A stretch of DNA of 64,000 nt from Nocardia concava NBRC 100430 (GCF_000308815.1 NZ_BAFX01000123.1:48406-112405), one strand, 5' to 3'; shown: positions 47,218-57,641, counted from the first letter of the stretch. Program-made: numbers and translations. The notes: generated by a model not told the origin, from the letters alone.

Positions 47218-47505
47218 ATGAAGAGCATTCGCCGGTACGGCCTCGGGGCCGCGGGAATCGCCGCCATCTCCACCGCCGTCGCCCTCACCGCCCCGCTCGC
47301 CACCGCGGACACCGTGGGCCAGGGCGACAGCGTCGAATTCATCACCTACAACGACTGCCCGCCGTCGCCCACACCCACACCCACCAAGCCGTCCGGGACC
47401 GGTAGCTCATTGACCCCGCTCACCGGCATCATCGACAGCATTCTGAAGGGCCTGGGCGGCGCCGGCGGCGCCACCTCGAGCGGTTCCGCCTCCAGCGTCG
47501 GCTGA
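47218..47505 (+). CDS. short secreted paralogue lacking the Ig-like core
   Basis: A 95-residue precursor whose signal peptide (MKSIRRYGLGAAGIAAISTA) is almost identical to that of the gene at 46615. It shares the glycine/serine-rich hydrophobic tail (LTPLTGIIDSILKGLGGAGG), but the Ig-like middle is replaced by a short acidic segment FITYNDCPPSPTPTPTKPSG containing one cysteine. The pair looks like a tandem duplication followed by loss or replacement of the core. ATG 47218 follows a purine-rich AAGGAAA. The mature protein would be about 65 residues. Function unknown. Confidence 0.78.
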   Translation: MKSIRRYGLGAAGIAAISTAVALTAPLATADTVGQGDSVEFITYNDCPPSPTPTPTKPSGTGSSLTPLTGIIDSILKGLGGAGGATSSGSASSVG

Positions 47506-47512
47506 CGGAACG

Positions 47513-47567
47513 ACGGCCGGTTGTTCGGATTCGCGCGGGATCCGAACAACCGGCCGTTTTCGTTTTC
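47513..47567 (+). terminator. very strong hairpin terminator
   Basis: A perfect 18-bp stem ACGGCCGGTTGTTCGGAT (47513-47530) with its complement (47540-47557), 9-base loop, then TTTCGTTTTC. It ends the secreted-protein transcript and may also stop the convergent acyltransferase transcript. Confidence 0.93.
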
Positions 47568-47577
47568 AGGGGAAGTT

Positions 47578-48240
47578 TTATGCGGCCCGCTGTTTGAAAG
47601 TGGTCGCGTAGCAATCCACATACGGGCGACCGGAGCGCTGCACGATTTCGGCCATGAGTTCATCGGTGGCCCGGCGCACGGCCTGCTGATCGGCCGGAAG
47701 GAAATGACGGGGGCGGCCGAAGGAAACGCGAACCTTGGCCGGGCGCAGGAAACGCCGATTGCGCGGATTGACCCGATCGGTGCCGGAGAGGACGACCGGG
47801 ATGACGGGAGCGCCGGTCTGCATCGCCACCCGGATCACGCCGGTGCGCCCGCGATAGATGCGGCCGTCCGGCGAGCGGGTGCCCTCGGGGTGAATGCCCC
47901 AGATGCCGCCCGACTCCAGGATCTTCACGGCCGCCGCCAGGGAATCCGATCCGGCGCTGCCGCCGGTGCGGTCCACCGGCACCTGCCCGGTCGCGTTCAT
48001 GACGAAGCGGTTGATCCGGCCGCGGAAGCCGCCCTCGGTGAAGTACTCCTGCTTGGCGATGAAGGTGACCTTGCGGCGCAGCACCAGGCACAGATAGAGC
48101 GAATCGACCACGGCCAGATGGTTTGCCGCGATGATCACCGGCCCGTCAGCGGGAACATGATGCAGCCCTTCGATCTCGGGGCGTCCGAGCAGCCGCAGCA
48201 CCGGCCCCACCAATACGTGCTTGAGCAGCCAGTACCACAT
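47578..48240 (-). CDS. plsC: PlsC-like 1-acylglycerol-3-phosphate acyltransferase
   Basis: Membrane-associated lysophospholipid acyltransferase of 220 residues. The HX4D motif is in IIAANHLAVVDSLY, the glycerophosphate-binding loop is VTFIAKQEYFTEGGFRGRI, the EGTR motif is IHPEGTRSPDGRIYRGRTG, and the last block is VIPVVLSGTD. The frame is open much further upstream, but ATG 48240 follows GGGAGG and begins MWYWLLKHVLVGPVLR, a hydrophobic anchor. It diverges from a TetR gene across two perfect palindromes, so it is probably repressed by that regulator. This links a phospholipid acyltransferase to a ligand-sensing repressor. Confidence 0.92.
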   Translation of the reverse strand: MWYWLLKHVLVGPVLRLLGRPEIEGLHHVPADGPVIIAANHLAVVDSLYLCLVLRRKVTFIAKQEYFTEGGFRGRINRFVMNATGQVPVDRTGGSAGSDSLAAAVKILESGGIWGIHPEGTRSPDGRIYRGRTGVIRVAMQTGAPVIPVVLSGTDRVNPRNRRFLRPAKVRVSFGRPRHFLPADQQAVRRATDELMAEIVQRSGRPYVDCYATTFKQRAA

Positions 48241-48263
48241 GTGAATCCTCCCGGGTCGCGGCC

Positions 48264-48317
48264 GTAGACAGTGTCTACCGAAAGCCTTTCTACCCCACCC
48301 GCGTAGACACTGTCTAC
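48264..48317. promoter_or_regulatory. two perfect 15-bp palindromes between plsC and tetR
   Basis: GTAGACA-G-TGTCTAC at 48264-48278 and GTAGACA-C-TGTCTAC at 48303-48317, centres 39 bp apart, in the 90-bp divergent promoter. The sequence and placement are those of a TetR operator controlling both genes. Confidence 0.85.
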
Positions 48318-48330
48318 CGTTGCGGCGAGA

Positions 48331-48903
48331 ATGTGGCGCATGACTTCGGTTGAGCCACTGCGGGAACGGCTGGTGACGGCGGGCGTCGCCATGCTGGAGG
48401 AGACCGGGGCCGGGCAGCTGGGGTTGCGCGCCATCGCCCGCGAGGCCGGTGTCTCGCACGGCGCGCCGCGGCGGTACTTCCCCACCCACAACTCGCTGCT
48501 GGCCGCCATCGCCGCCGTCGGCTATCGCGATCTGCGCGCCGAAATCGAAGCGGTGCAAGCGGATTCACCGCGCGACCGGATCGACCGCAGCTGCCTGACC
48601 TACGTCGATTTCGCCATCCGGCGCACCGAGATGTTCACCCTCATGTTCCGGCACGACCTGCTCGAGGGCGCGGGCGAGAATCTGCGCGAGACGGTCTCGC
48701 TGCCGCTGTTCCGGTATTGGCGCGGACTCGTCGACGCCTGCGTCGCCGACCCGACCGGCGCTCGCGCCATGGGCCTGTGGACCAATCTGCACGGCCTCGC
48801 GGTGCTCGCCGGCAATCGCAGCCTCGAGGCGATCGCGCCGGAGGCCGATCTGTCCGCCCTCGTCGCCGGGGCCATCGACCGGTACCTGGGAACACCCGCC
48901 TGA
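48331..48903 (+). CDS. TetR-family repressor divergent from plsC
   Basis: A 190-residue TetR regulator, 187 if ATG 48340 is used. HTH region: LRERLVTAGVAMLEETGAGQ, LGLRAIAREAGVSHGAPRRY, FPTHNSLLAAIAAVGYRDL. The ligand domain includes YVDFAIRRTEMFTLMFRHDL and AMGLWTNLHGLAVLAGN, characteristic of the WHG-type C-terminal domain. Ligand unknown, but control of plsC suggests fatty acids, acyl-CoA or membrane stress. The second palindrome ends 13 bp before its start, so it is likely autoregulated. Confidence 0.9.
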   Translation: MWRMTSVEPLRERLVTAGVAMLEETGAGQLGLRAIAREAGVSHGAPRRYFPTHNSLLAAIAAVGYRDLRAEIEAVQADSPRDRIDRSCLTYVDFAIRRTEMFTLMFRHDLLEGAGENLRETVSLPLFRYWRGLVDACVADPTGARAMGLWTNLHGLAVLAGNRSLEAIAPEADLSALVAGAIDRYLGTPA

Positions 48904-48982
48904 GCTGGGACCGGCCGGTCGGACGAAGAGGCCGATCGCGTACCCTGGTTCGGTTGCCTCGTCCGCACAAAAGGAGTCCCCC

Positions 48983-50608
48983 GTGAGTTCCCCGACTGCC
49001 AGCGCGACCTCTGCGACCGCCGGGCGGCTGGCCGACGAGGCGGCGCGGCGGCGCACCTTCGCGGTGATCTCCCACCCGGACGCCGGTAAATCGACGCTGA
49101 CCGAGGCCCTCGCGCTGCACGCCAAGAAGATCTCCGAGGCGGGCGCGATCCACGGCAAGGCCGGGCGCAAGTCCACCGTCTCCGACTGGATGGAGATGGA
49201 GAAGGCGCGCGGTATCTCCGTCAGCTCCACGGCACTGCAGTTCGAGTACGGCGACTGCGTCATCAATCTGGTGGACACCCCGGGTCACTCCGACTTCTCC
49301 GAGGACACCTACCGCGTGCTGACCGCGGTCGACGCGGCGGTCATGCTCATCGACGCCGCCAAGGGCCTGGAACCGCAGACGCTCAAGCTCTTTCAGGTCG
49401 CGCGCGATCGCGGGATCCCGGTCGTCACCGTCATCAACAAGTGGGACCGGCCGGGCCAGGCGCCGCTGGAACTACTGGACGAGATCGTCGACCGCATCGG
49501 CCTGACGCCCACCCCGCTGTTCCTGCCGGTCGGCATCGCGGGCGACTTCCGCGGCCTGCTGCGCCGCGGCGAGGAGGGCGCGGCCACCGAGTACATCCAC
49601 TTCACCCGCACCGCGGGCGGCGCGACCATCGCCCCCGAGGAGCACTACACACCCGAGCAGGCCGCCGAGCGCGAGGGCGACGCGTGGACCACCGCCGCCG
49701 AGGAGAGCGAACTGCTCTCGGCCGCCGGGCAGGACCACGATCAGGAACTGTTCCTGGCCGGGCACACCTCGCCGGTCATCTACGCCTCCGCCATGCTGAA
49801 TTTCGGTGTGCGCCAACTGCTCGACACGCTCGTCGAGCTGGCGCCGCCGCCGCGCGCCCGCAAGGACGTCAAGGGCGAGCCGCGCGAGACCACCGCGCCG
49901 TTCAGCGCCGTCATCTTCAAGGTGCAGGCCGGCATGGACACCGCGCACCGCGACCGGCTGGCGTTCATGCGCATCGTGTCCGGCGAGTTCGAGCGCGGCA
50001 TGGTGGTGACCCACGCGCAGACCGGACGCCCCTTCGCCACCAAGTACGCGCTGACCGTGTTCGGCCGCGAGCGCACCACCGTCGACACCGCCTATCCGGG
50101 CGATGTGGTCGGTCTGGTGAACGCGACCGCGCTGGCCCCCGGGCACACGCTGTTCGTGGACAAGAAGGTCGAGTTCCCGCCGATCCCGTCCTTCGCGCCC
50201 GAGCATTTCGCCTCGCTGCGCGCCAAGACCGCGGACAAGTACAAGCAGTTCCGCAAGGCCATGGATCAGCTCGACTCCGAGGGCGTGGTGCAGGTGCTGC
50301 GCAATGACGCCCGCGGCGATCAGGCGCCGGTGCTGGCCGCGGTCGGCCCCATGCAGTTCGAAGTCGTCACGGCCCGAATGCAATCCGAGTTCAATGTCGA
50401 GACCCAGCTCGATCATCTGCCGTACCAGCTGGCACGGCGCACCGACGCCGAATCGGCCGAGGAGCTGAGCCGCCAGCGCGGCGTGGAGGTCTTCACCCGC
50501 ACCGACGGCGCGATCCTCGCGCTGTTCAGCGACAAGTGGCGGCTGCAGTACATCAGCAAGGAAATGCCGAAGCTGACCCTCGAGGTCCTGGTCGCCGGAG
50601 CCGAATAG
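48983..50608 (+). CDS. prfC: peptide chain release factor 3
   Basis: Translational GTPase of 541 residues that recycles RF1/RF2 after termination. G1 SHPDAGKSTLTEALALHAK, switch region KARGISVSSTALQFEY, G3 DTPGHSDFSEDTYRVL, G4 NKWDRPGQ, then RF3-specific QVLRNDARGDQAPVLAAVGP, MQFEVVTARMQSEF and the C-terminal DKWRLQYISKEMPKL. GTG 48983 follows AAAGGAG. RF3 is patchily distributed in actinobacteria. It converges on the next gene with only 4 bp between stops and no hairpin. Confidence 0.96.
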   Translation: MSSPTASATSATAGRLADEAARRRTFAVISHPDAGKSTLTEALALHAKKISEAGAIHGKAGRKSTVSDWMEMEKARGISVSSTALQFEYGDCVINLVDTPGHSDFSEDTYRVLTAVDAAVMLIDAAKGLEPQTLKLFQVARDRGIPVVTVINKWDRPGQAPLELLDEIVDRIGLTPTPLFLPVGIAGDFRGLLRRGEEGAATEYIHFTRTAGGATIAPEEHYTPEQAAEREGDAWTTAAEESELLSAAGQDHDQELFLAGHTSPVIYASAMLNFGVRQLLDTLVELAPPPRARKDVKGEPRETTAPFSAVIFKVQAGMDTAHRDRLAFMRIVSGEFERGMVVTHAQTGRPFATKYALTVFGRERTTVDTAYPGDVVGLVNATALAPGHTLFVDKKVEFPPIPSFAPEHFASLRAKTADKYKQFRKAMDQLDSEGVVQVLRNDARGDQAPVLAAVGPMQFEVVTARMQSEFNVETQLDHLPYQLARRTDAESAEELSRQRGVEVFTRTDGAILALFSDKWRLQYISKEMPKLTLEVLVAGAE

Positions 50609-50612
50609 GTCT

Positions 50613-51134
50613 TCAGCCCAGCGTGCCGGAACCGTCGGAGCTGGGTTCGATGCGCGGGGAATCCGCCGGGTCGCGGGCGATCAGGCCCCAGCGGCTCGAG
50701 GTGAGGCGCAGGCTGGGCAGGTCGGAGAGCGAGAGCACGACCTCGTAGGTGCGCTCGTATCCGGTGTGGGCGATGCGCCAGTTGCCGTCGTCGCAGAGCA
50801 CGTAGCGGTCGGTGTAGAAGGCCGCGCCGCGCAGCAGCATGTTGTGGCCGGGGATCAGGACCGTGTCGGCCAGGTACCAGGTGCCGGTCGCGGTATCGCC
50901 GTCGACGTCGATTTCCGGGTGGTCGCAACGGTGTTCGGTGATGACATGGGGTCCGAGCGTGTTCCGCATGAAGGCCAGGAAGGCATCGCGCGATTCGAAC
51001 TGGAGGTACTCGCTGTAGGTGGCGGTGGCCTCCGGAATCATGGTGTCGGCGAACTCCTCCCACGCCTTGGTGTCCAACGCGCGTAGGTAGCGGAACTTCA
51101 GCCGGCTGATCGCGGCGACGGCATCGGAATCCAT
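50613..51134 (-). CDS. SnoaL-like (NTF2-fold) protein
   Basis: A 173-residue protein of the SnoaL_4 type. Family features are AISRLKFRYLRALDTKAWEE, FADTMIPEATATYSEYL, FESRDAFLAFMRNTLGPHVI, and the strand pair DTATGTWYLADTVLIPG, with WRIAHTGYERTYEVVL near the end. The conserved Tyr, Asp and His in this layout match ring-hydroxylating-dioxygenase beta-like and polyketide-cyclase-like proteins, but a reaction is not established. The C-terminal 30 residues are Pro/Ser-rich. Convergent with prfC. Confidence 0.85.
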   Translation of the reverse strand: MDSDAVAAISRLKFRYLRALDTKAWEEFADTMIPEATATYSEYLQFESRDAFLAFMRNTLGPHVITEHRCDHPEIDVDGDTATGTWYLADTVLIPGHNMLLRGAAFYTDRYVLCDDGNWRIAHTGYERTYEVVLSLSDLPSLRLTSSRWGLIARDPADSPRIEPSSDGSGTLG

Positions 51135-51217
51135 ACCATCAACAATCCCATCAGGTGTCGGAAACCTTCAGGGTTCGGCACGGATTTGTACCGGATCGCT
51201 ATCAGCCGGATACCGAG

Positions 51218-52099
51218 TCAGCCGTTGATCGAGAAGCAGGTGTTGCAGAAGTCCTCGCCGAACTCCGTCAGCCGCAGGCTCTTTCGCACGATCTTGGGCA
51301 CCCGGCCCGCCTTCTTCAGCGCCTGCTCCACCACCGGCTGCACCTCGAGCACCATATAGCGCGAGAGCACCACCGGATCCTCGGAGGTCATGGTCAGACC
51401 CAGGCGGTTCAGGTTGATCAGGTAGTGCCGCGAACGGTCCGGGTAGCGGACGCCGGACTGCTCCGGCACGGAGGTCAGATCGCCCGCGACCAGCTCCGAT
51501 CCGATGCCCAGCGGCCGATTGGTCCGCACGTCCACCGACGGCTGCGGTCCCTGCAGGGCCATGAAGCGCAGGATGCGCGCCTCGTCGGGCGCGAGCTGAT
51601 CGAGGATCCGGTCGTAGGCCGGGTGCACGTCCTCGGTGAAGTAGACATCGGCCGAGCGCGCCAGCAGCGCGTCGCCGCGGCGGCGCAGATCCTCGGTGGT
51701 GGCCGAGCGCAACAGCCCGGTCGTGGTGGTGATGGACTGCTGCGGCGCACCCATGGGAGTCGGTACGTAACTGACGATCTCGCGCACCGAACCCTCGGTG
51801 ACGCCGAGCGCGCTGCGCGCGATGGACCGCAGCGCCGCCCCCGTGCGCTCGGCGATATCGGCGGAGGATTCGCCGTCCAGCGCGGCCTGGGTCAGCTGTT
51901 TGGTGATCTCGAAGCTGGTGCCGACCGCCCACTCGGTCCCCCGCACCGCGGTGCCGACCGCCAGCCCGGCCGCCCGGAATGCCCCACGGATCAGGCGGGC
52001 CTCATTGCTGATCTGCCGCTGCTCCACATCCGAACTGCGTTCCACGGCACGAGGTCCCGGCCGGGCCACGTTCTGCCCCGGGATCCTGTCTTCCGCCAC
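51218..52099 (-). CDS. Abi-alpha (DUF4393) protein, copy 1
   Basis: About 293 residues. N-terminal helices around residues 30-70 (RLIRGAFRAAGLAVGTAVRG, weakly hydrophobic) precede the domain proper: LLARSADVYFTEDVHPAYDR, ILDQLAPDEARILRFMALQG, then YLINLNRLGLTM and C-terminal LTEFGEDFCNTCF. These are the features of the Abi-alpha family, predicted in abortive infection. GGAG overlaps ATG 52105 but sits 6 bases before GTG 52099, so I take GTG as the start. It diverges from the DUF445/Abi-alpha copy 2 operon, and the two proteins are paralogues. Confidence 0.75.
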   Translation of the reverse strand: MAEDRIPGQNVARPGPRAVERSSDVEQRQISNEARLIRGAFRAAGLAVGTAVRGTEWAVGTSFEITKQLTQAALDGESSADIAERTGAALRSIARSALGVTEGSVREIVSYVPTPMGAPQQSITTTTGLLRSATTEDLRRRGDALLARSADVYFTEDVHPAYDRILDQLAPDEARILRFMALQGPQPSVDVRTNRPLGIGSELVAGDLTSVPEQSGVRYPDRSRHYLINLNRLGLTMTSEDPVVLSRYMVLEVQPVVEQALKKAGRVPKIVRKSLRLTEFGEDFCNTCFSING

Positions 52100-52461
52100 G
52101 TCCATCTCCGCTTATCGCCAGGTGAACCCAATCGTTCACAAGATTATTGCCCCCGACGGACCTTCGGGCATGTTGAACCCTCGAGTCAGACGAAAGGTTA
52201 CCCCAGTCCACGTCCGCCGCTCGGCGACGGCCATGACCCCCAACACGCCCTTATTGGACACGATATGGATGTGGTCCCCGTCATTCTCGTGGTCCCATCG
52301 GGAGGAAGGAACTCGAGCCCGGCCAGTGTGACCGAGATCTCCGACTCAGACACTCTGTGGCTGGACTCGCTTCCTAAAGAGCCAGTAAGGTCCGAATCGC
52401 CGATGGGGTAGTAACGCCGACGGCGGTGCGTTGCGGGTCGGCAGGTCGGCAGGAGGGTGTC
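52100..52461. promoter_or_regulatory. divergent promoter region of the Abi-alpha/DUF445 locus
   Basis: The 362 bp contain no convincing gene. A perfect inverted repeat GTGAAC-CCAATC-GTTCAC at 52122-52139 lies 23 bp upstream of Abi-alpha copy 1. Near the other end is a short tandem GTCGGCAG repeat just before the DUF445 ribosome site. They may be operators for coordinated control of both halves. Confidence 0.5.
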
Positions 52462-53784
52462 GTGCTAGAGAGTGTCTTCGGGGTACATCCGACCATCCTC
52501 ATGGAATTGATCACCATCCCGCTGTTCACGGGCGTGATCGGCTATATCACCAACTGGACCGGCGTGCTGATGCTGTTCAAGCCGATCCGGTTCCACGGTT
52601 TCCGGCTGCCCGGTCTGGCCGCGGTTTTTCCGTTGCTGCCCAAGCGGATTCAGGTGCTGCCGCTGCTGCAGTACGACGGGCGGATCGGTTGGCAGGGGAT
52701 CGTGCCGTCGCGCGCGGACAAGATGGCCAGCATCGCGGTGGACAAGGGGCTGGCGAAACTCGGGAATGTCGCCGATTTCTATCGGGAACTCGAACCCGAC
52801 AAGCTCGCCGAACATTTTGTTGAAACAGCCGACCTCCAGATTCGCGACATTGTCGAGGACATCCTCAAACGCGAACATCCGCAGCTCTGGTACAACCTCC
52901 CCAACGGGGTCCGGGAGATGATCCACAGCCGGGTGCGCGAGCAGCTGCCCGACATTCTGCGCGAACTCACCGATGAACTCGGCAACAACATCGACCAACT
53001 GCTCGACGTGAAGTCGATGACCATTCGGTACTTCCAGGCGCGCCCGCAGATGCTGAACTCGGTGTTCCAGGTACTCGGCGCCAAGGAACTGCGGTTCATG
53101 CAGAACTTCGGCTTCTACTTCGGCGCGCCCATGGGTCTGGTGCTGGTCGCGATTCTGCATTTCACCGGCTGGTCCTCGCTGGTGGTGCTGCCGGTCGGCG
53201 GCGTGATCATCGGGTGGGTGGTCAACTGGATCGGCATCAACCTGATCTTCGAACCGGCCTACCCGAAATGGTGGTGCCCGTGGCGGCAGGGCCTGCTGAT
53301 CAAGCGGCAGAACGAGATCACCGAGGGTTACGCGGATCTGGTGGCCAGCGAGATCATGACCGTCGCCAATATCGGCGACGAGCTGCTCAACGGTCCGCGC
53401 GCCGACCGCACCATGCAGATGCTCCAGGACACCCTCAAGCCCGCGGCCGACCGCGCGCTGGGGCCCGCGAAGTCGGTGGTCAAGTTCGCCCTGGGCGGGC
53501 GCGAATACGACTCGCTGCAGGACTCTTTGACCTCCGAGGCGATGACCATCGCGCCCATCGCCTTCGCCGACCCGGCCTTCAACGCCCGCCAGGGCAAGCA
53601 GGTGCAGGAGTACATCGCCAAACAAATGTCGGCGCTGCCCCCGCCGGAGTTCGTGGACATGCTGCGATCGGCCATCAAACAAGATGAATGGCTTTTGTTC
53701 GTCCATGGCGGCGCGCTGGGGCTCTTCGCCGGTTACGCTCACCTCCTGATCTTCGGTACAGGAGTGGCGAGCACATGGCTATAA
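52462..53784 (+). CDS. DUF445 family membrane protein
   Basis: A 440-residue protein with an N-terminal membrane segment (MELITIPLFTGVIGYITNWT), a pair of central helices (APMGLVLVAILHFTGWSSLV and LPVGGVIIGWVVNWIGINLI) and a C-terminal helix GGALGLFAGYAHLLIFGTGV. The repeated GYITNW/GWVVNWIG around an Asn-Trp is the DUF445 hallmark. Long amphipathic segments between the membrane parts (for example TDELGNNIDQLLDVKSMTIR) are family-typical. Function is unknown, possibly a tethering or lipid-related protein. GTG 52462 follows AGGAGG. Its stop overlaps the start of Abi-alpha copy 2 by 10 bp. Confidence 0.87.
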   Translation: MLESVFGVHPTILMELITIPLFTGVIGYITNWTGVLMLFKPIRFHGFRLPGLAAVFPLLPKRIQVLPLLQYDGRIGWQGIVPSRADKMASIAVDKGLAKLGNVADFYRELEPDKLAEHFVETADLQIRDIVEDILKREHPQLWYNLPNGVREMIHSRVREQLPDILRELTDELGNNIDQLLDVKSMTIRYFQARPQMLNSVFQVLGAKELRFMQNFGFYFGAPMGLVLVAILHFTGWSSLVVLPVGGVIIGWVVNWIGINLIFEPAYPKWWCPWRQGLLIKRQNEITEGYADLVASEIMTVANIGDELLNGPRADRTMQMLQDTLKPAADRALGPAKSVVKFALGGREYDSLQDSLTSEAMTIAPIAFADPAFNARQGKQVQEYIAKQMSALPPPEFVDMLRSAIKQDEWLLFVHGGALGLFAGYAHLLIFGTGVASTWL

Positions 53785-54686
53785 CCGAATCCGGCAGCGG
53801 CGACGGCGATCCCGACGCGGTCGGCACCGAAACAGGTGTGCGCGTAGGCACTGAACTCGCTGGTCAACCAGGCTCGGAACTCGCCGTTCGCGAGGCCGCG
53901 CCGCTGCCGGTACCGGTGTCCCCCAACGAGAAAGCCGCGTCGGCCGGACCTGTGCGCGCTACCGCCGGGGTGGTCGCGGTGGCCGTGTCCGCAGCGGTCG
54001 AGGCCAGCTTCTGGAGCCTGCACACCGCTTTGGGCGTGACCTCGGTGGTGTTGCGCGGCAGCATGGCCGGGCAGCCGCCGCGTGCGATCCTCTCCGATGC
54101 CGGTGCGCAGGTACGGCATTCGGTGCGCCAGGCGCTCGGCGTCAATGCCCCGGAGGCCGTCGAGCTTGCTCCGGATCCGAGCCCCACCAGCGTCTTACGC
54201 GCCCGCGGGGCCGAATTGCTCCGTCGCTCCGCCGATTTCCACGCCGAGGACGACAACCACCATCACGCCGCCTACGCCCGCATCCTGGGTGAGCTCGCGC
54301 CCGATGAGGCCCGCATCGTGCGGCATCTCTACCTGGACGGTCCGCAGCCCGCGGTGGAGGTGCGCACCGGAAGAACCTCGCACCGAGGCACTTTCAACCT
54401 CCTGGGCGAGGACGCCGCCCTGCGATACCCGAACCGCATCAACGAGTACCTGGCCAATCTCGACCGGCTCGGCCTGATCCACCTCACCCGAGAGGCGCTG
54501 GGCAACCCCAATAGATATCAGCTATTGGAAGCCCTGCCCGAGGTGCGCCGCCTCCTCAAGCGCGCCAGCTTCGGCACCAAGGTCCTCTACCGCACCATCG
54601 AACTGAGCTCCTTCGGCGCAGGTTTCGTCCGCACCTGCCTCCCCGTCCCCACCCTCGACCCGCAGGTTCTCGAACAGCACGGGTAG
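53775..54686 (+). CDS. Abi-alpha (DUF4393) protein, copy 2
   Basis: A 303-residue paralogue of the protein at 51218. The acidic, Pro-rich first 55 residues are followed by a hydrophobic patch (TAGVVAVAVSAAVEASFWSL) and the conserved core: LLRRSADFHAEDDNHHHAAY, RILGELAPDEARIVRHLYLD, YPNRINEYLANLDRLGLIHL and LSSFGAGFVRTCLPVP. ATG 53775 overlaps the DUF445 stop, so membrane protein and Abi-like protein are translationally coupled and likely act together. Abi-alpha assignment rests on these motifs and is not tested by a profile search. Confidence 0.78.
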   Translation: MAITESGSGDGDPDAVGTETGVRVGTELAGQPGSELAVREAAPLPVPVSPNEKAASAGPVRATAGVVAVAVSAAVEASFWSLHTALGVTSVVLRGSMAGQPPRAILSDAGAQVRHSVRQALGVNAPEAVELAPDPSPTSVLRARGAELLRRSADFHAEDDNHHHAAYARILGELAPDEARIVRHLYLDGPQPAVEVRTGRTSHRGTFNLLGEDAALRYPNRINEYLANLDRLGLIHLTREALGNPNRYQLLEALPEVRRLLKRASFGTKVLYRTIELSSFGAGFVRTCLPVPTLDPQVLEQHG

Positions 54687-54711
54687 GCCCCGCCCCGTCA
54701 GTCCGGCGCGC

Positions 54712-54770
54712 TTTTGGCCGGAATCCACACCATCGGCGCAGGTACGGCCGGTGTGGATCCCGGCCAAAAA
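54712..54770. terminator. long bidirectional terminator between convergent genes
   Basis: A 20-base arm TTTTGGCCGGAATCCACACC (54712-54731) pairs with 54750-54769 with one mismatch and an 18-base loop. A tract on one side and T tract on the other serve both strands. It ends Abi-alpha copy 2 and the ABC-F gene. Confidence 0.9.
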
Positions 54771-54792
54771 CATGCCGGGATGACGAGGACGC

Positions 54793-56589
<1,797 letters not shown>

Positions 56590-56655
56590 GGGATCCTCTG
56601 TGTCGTCGATACTTGCCCCGGGCAAGCCTACCGAGCAGGGCGGACCACCCCGATA

Positions 56656-57600
56656 TCAGCGCTTGGCAGCGTCCGGCGAATCGGTGATGCGACGCGCGCC
56701 GGGCACCGGGCCGAAGGCGGTGCGCACGCTGCGGCAGACCCCCGCACCGGCGAGTTCGGCGGCGACGGTGACCGCGGCCTCCTCGTTCTCGCACAGGAAC
56801 GCGCAGGTCGGGCCCGAGCCGGAGACGATGCCCGCGAGGGCTCCGGCGGTGACGCCCGCGCGCAGGGTGCGGCGCAGGTCGGGTTTCAGGGAGAGGGCCG
56901 CGGCCTGGAGGTCGTTGCCGAGCAGCGGTGCGAGTTGCTTGGCCTCACCGGAGGCGAGCGCCTGCAGCAGGTCCTCGGGGCTGCCGAGCCGCGGCGGGTC
57001 GCCGACCTCGCGCAGCCGGTCCAGTTCCCGGAAGACGGCCGGGGTGGACAGCCCGTCCTTGGCCAGCGCGAGCACCCAGTGAAAGGTGTTGCGGGACAGC
57101 ACCGGGAGCAGCTTCTCGCCGCGACCGCGCCCGAGCGCGGTGCCGCCGTGCAGCGAGAACGGCACGTCACTGCCGAGTTCGGCTGCGATATCGGACAATT
57201 CGGCACGCCCGAGGCCGAGTTCCCACAGGTCGTTCAGCCCGATCAACGCCGCGGCTGCATCCGCGCTGCCGCCGGCCATGCCGCCCGCCACCGGAATGCC
57301 CTTGGTAATGCCGAATTCCACCAGCGGCGCGCGCCCGGCCAGATCGGCCAGCTTCACCGCGGCCTGCCACACCAGGTTCCCGCGATCGGTGGGCACCTCC
57401 TCGGCTCCTTCGCCGGTGACCTTCACCCGCAGCGCCGAGGACGGCGCGATCTGGACATCGTCGCTGAGCGACAACGCCTGGAACACGGTGGTGAGGTCGT
57501 GGTAGCCGTCCTCGCGCAGATCCTCCACCCCGAGGTGCAGGTTCACCTTCGCGGGTGCGCGCACGATCACGGGGCTGGGCACAACTGAGAGCACGCGCAC
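56656..57600 (-). CDS. ispE: 4-diphosphocytidyl-2-C-methyl-D-erythritol kinase
   Basis: GHMP kinase of 314 residues phosphorylating CDP-ME in the MEP isoprenoid route. Motifs: RAPAKVNLHLGVEDLREDGY near the N terminus, the GHMP phosphate loop VAGGMAGGSADAAAAL near 115 (PxxxGLGSSAA-like), LGSDVPFSLHGGTALGRGRG, and GIVSGSGPTCAFL. Several GTG codons could start it (57600, 57594); ribosome sites are weak and the transcript may be nearly leaderless. It is the Rv1011 homologue; ksgA and rpfB, its usual mycobacterial neighbours, are replaced here by the copper operon. Confidence 0.95.
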   Translation of the reverse strand: MRVLSVVPSPVIVRAPAKVNLHLGVEDLREDGYHDLTTVFQALSLSDDVQIAPSSALRVKVTGEGAEEVPTDRGNLVWQAAVKLADLAGRAPLVEFGITKGIPVAGGMAGGSADAAAALIGLNDLWELGLGRAELSDIAAELGSDVPFSLHGGTALGRGRGEKLLPVLSRNTFHWVLALAKDGLSTPAVFRELDRLREVGDPPRLGSPEDLLQALASGEAKQLAPLLGNDLQAAALSLKPDLRRTLRAGVTAGALAGIVSGSGPTCAFLCENEEAAVTVAAELAGAGVCRSVRTAFGPVPGARRITDSPDAAKR

Positions 57601-57641
57601 AGCCTAGTCGACAGATTTCTCGTTCGAGTACTTGCGCCAGG

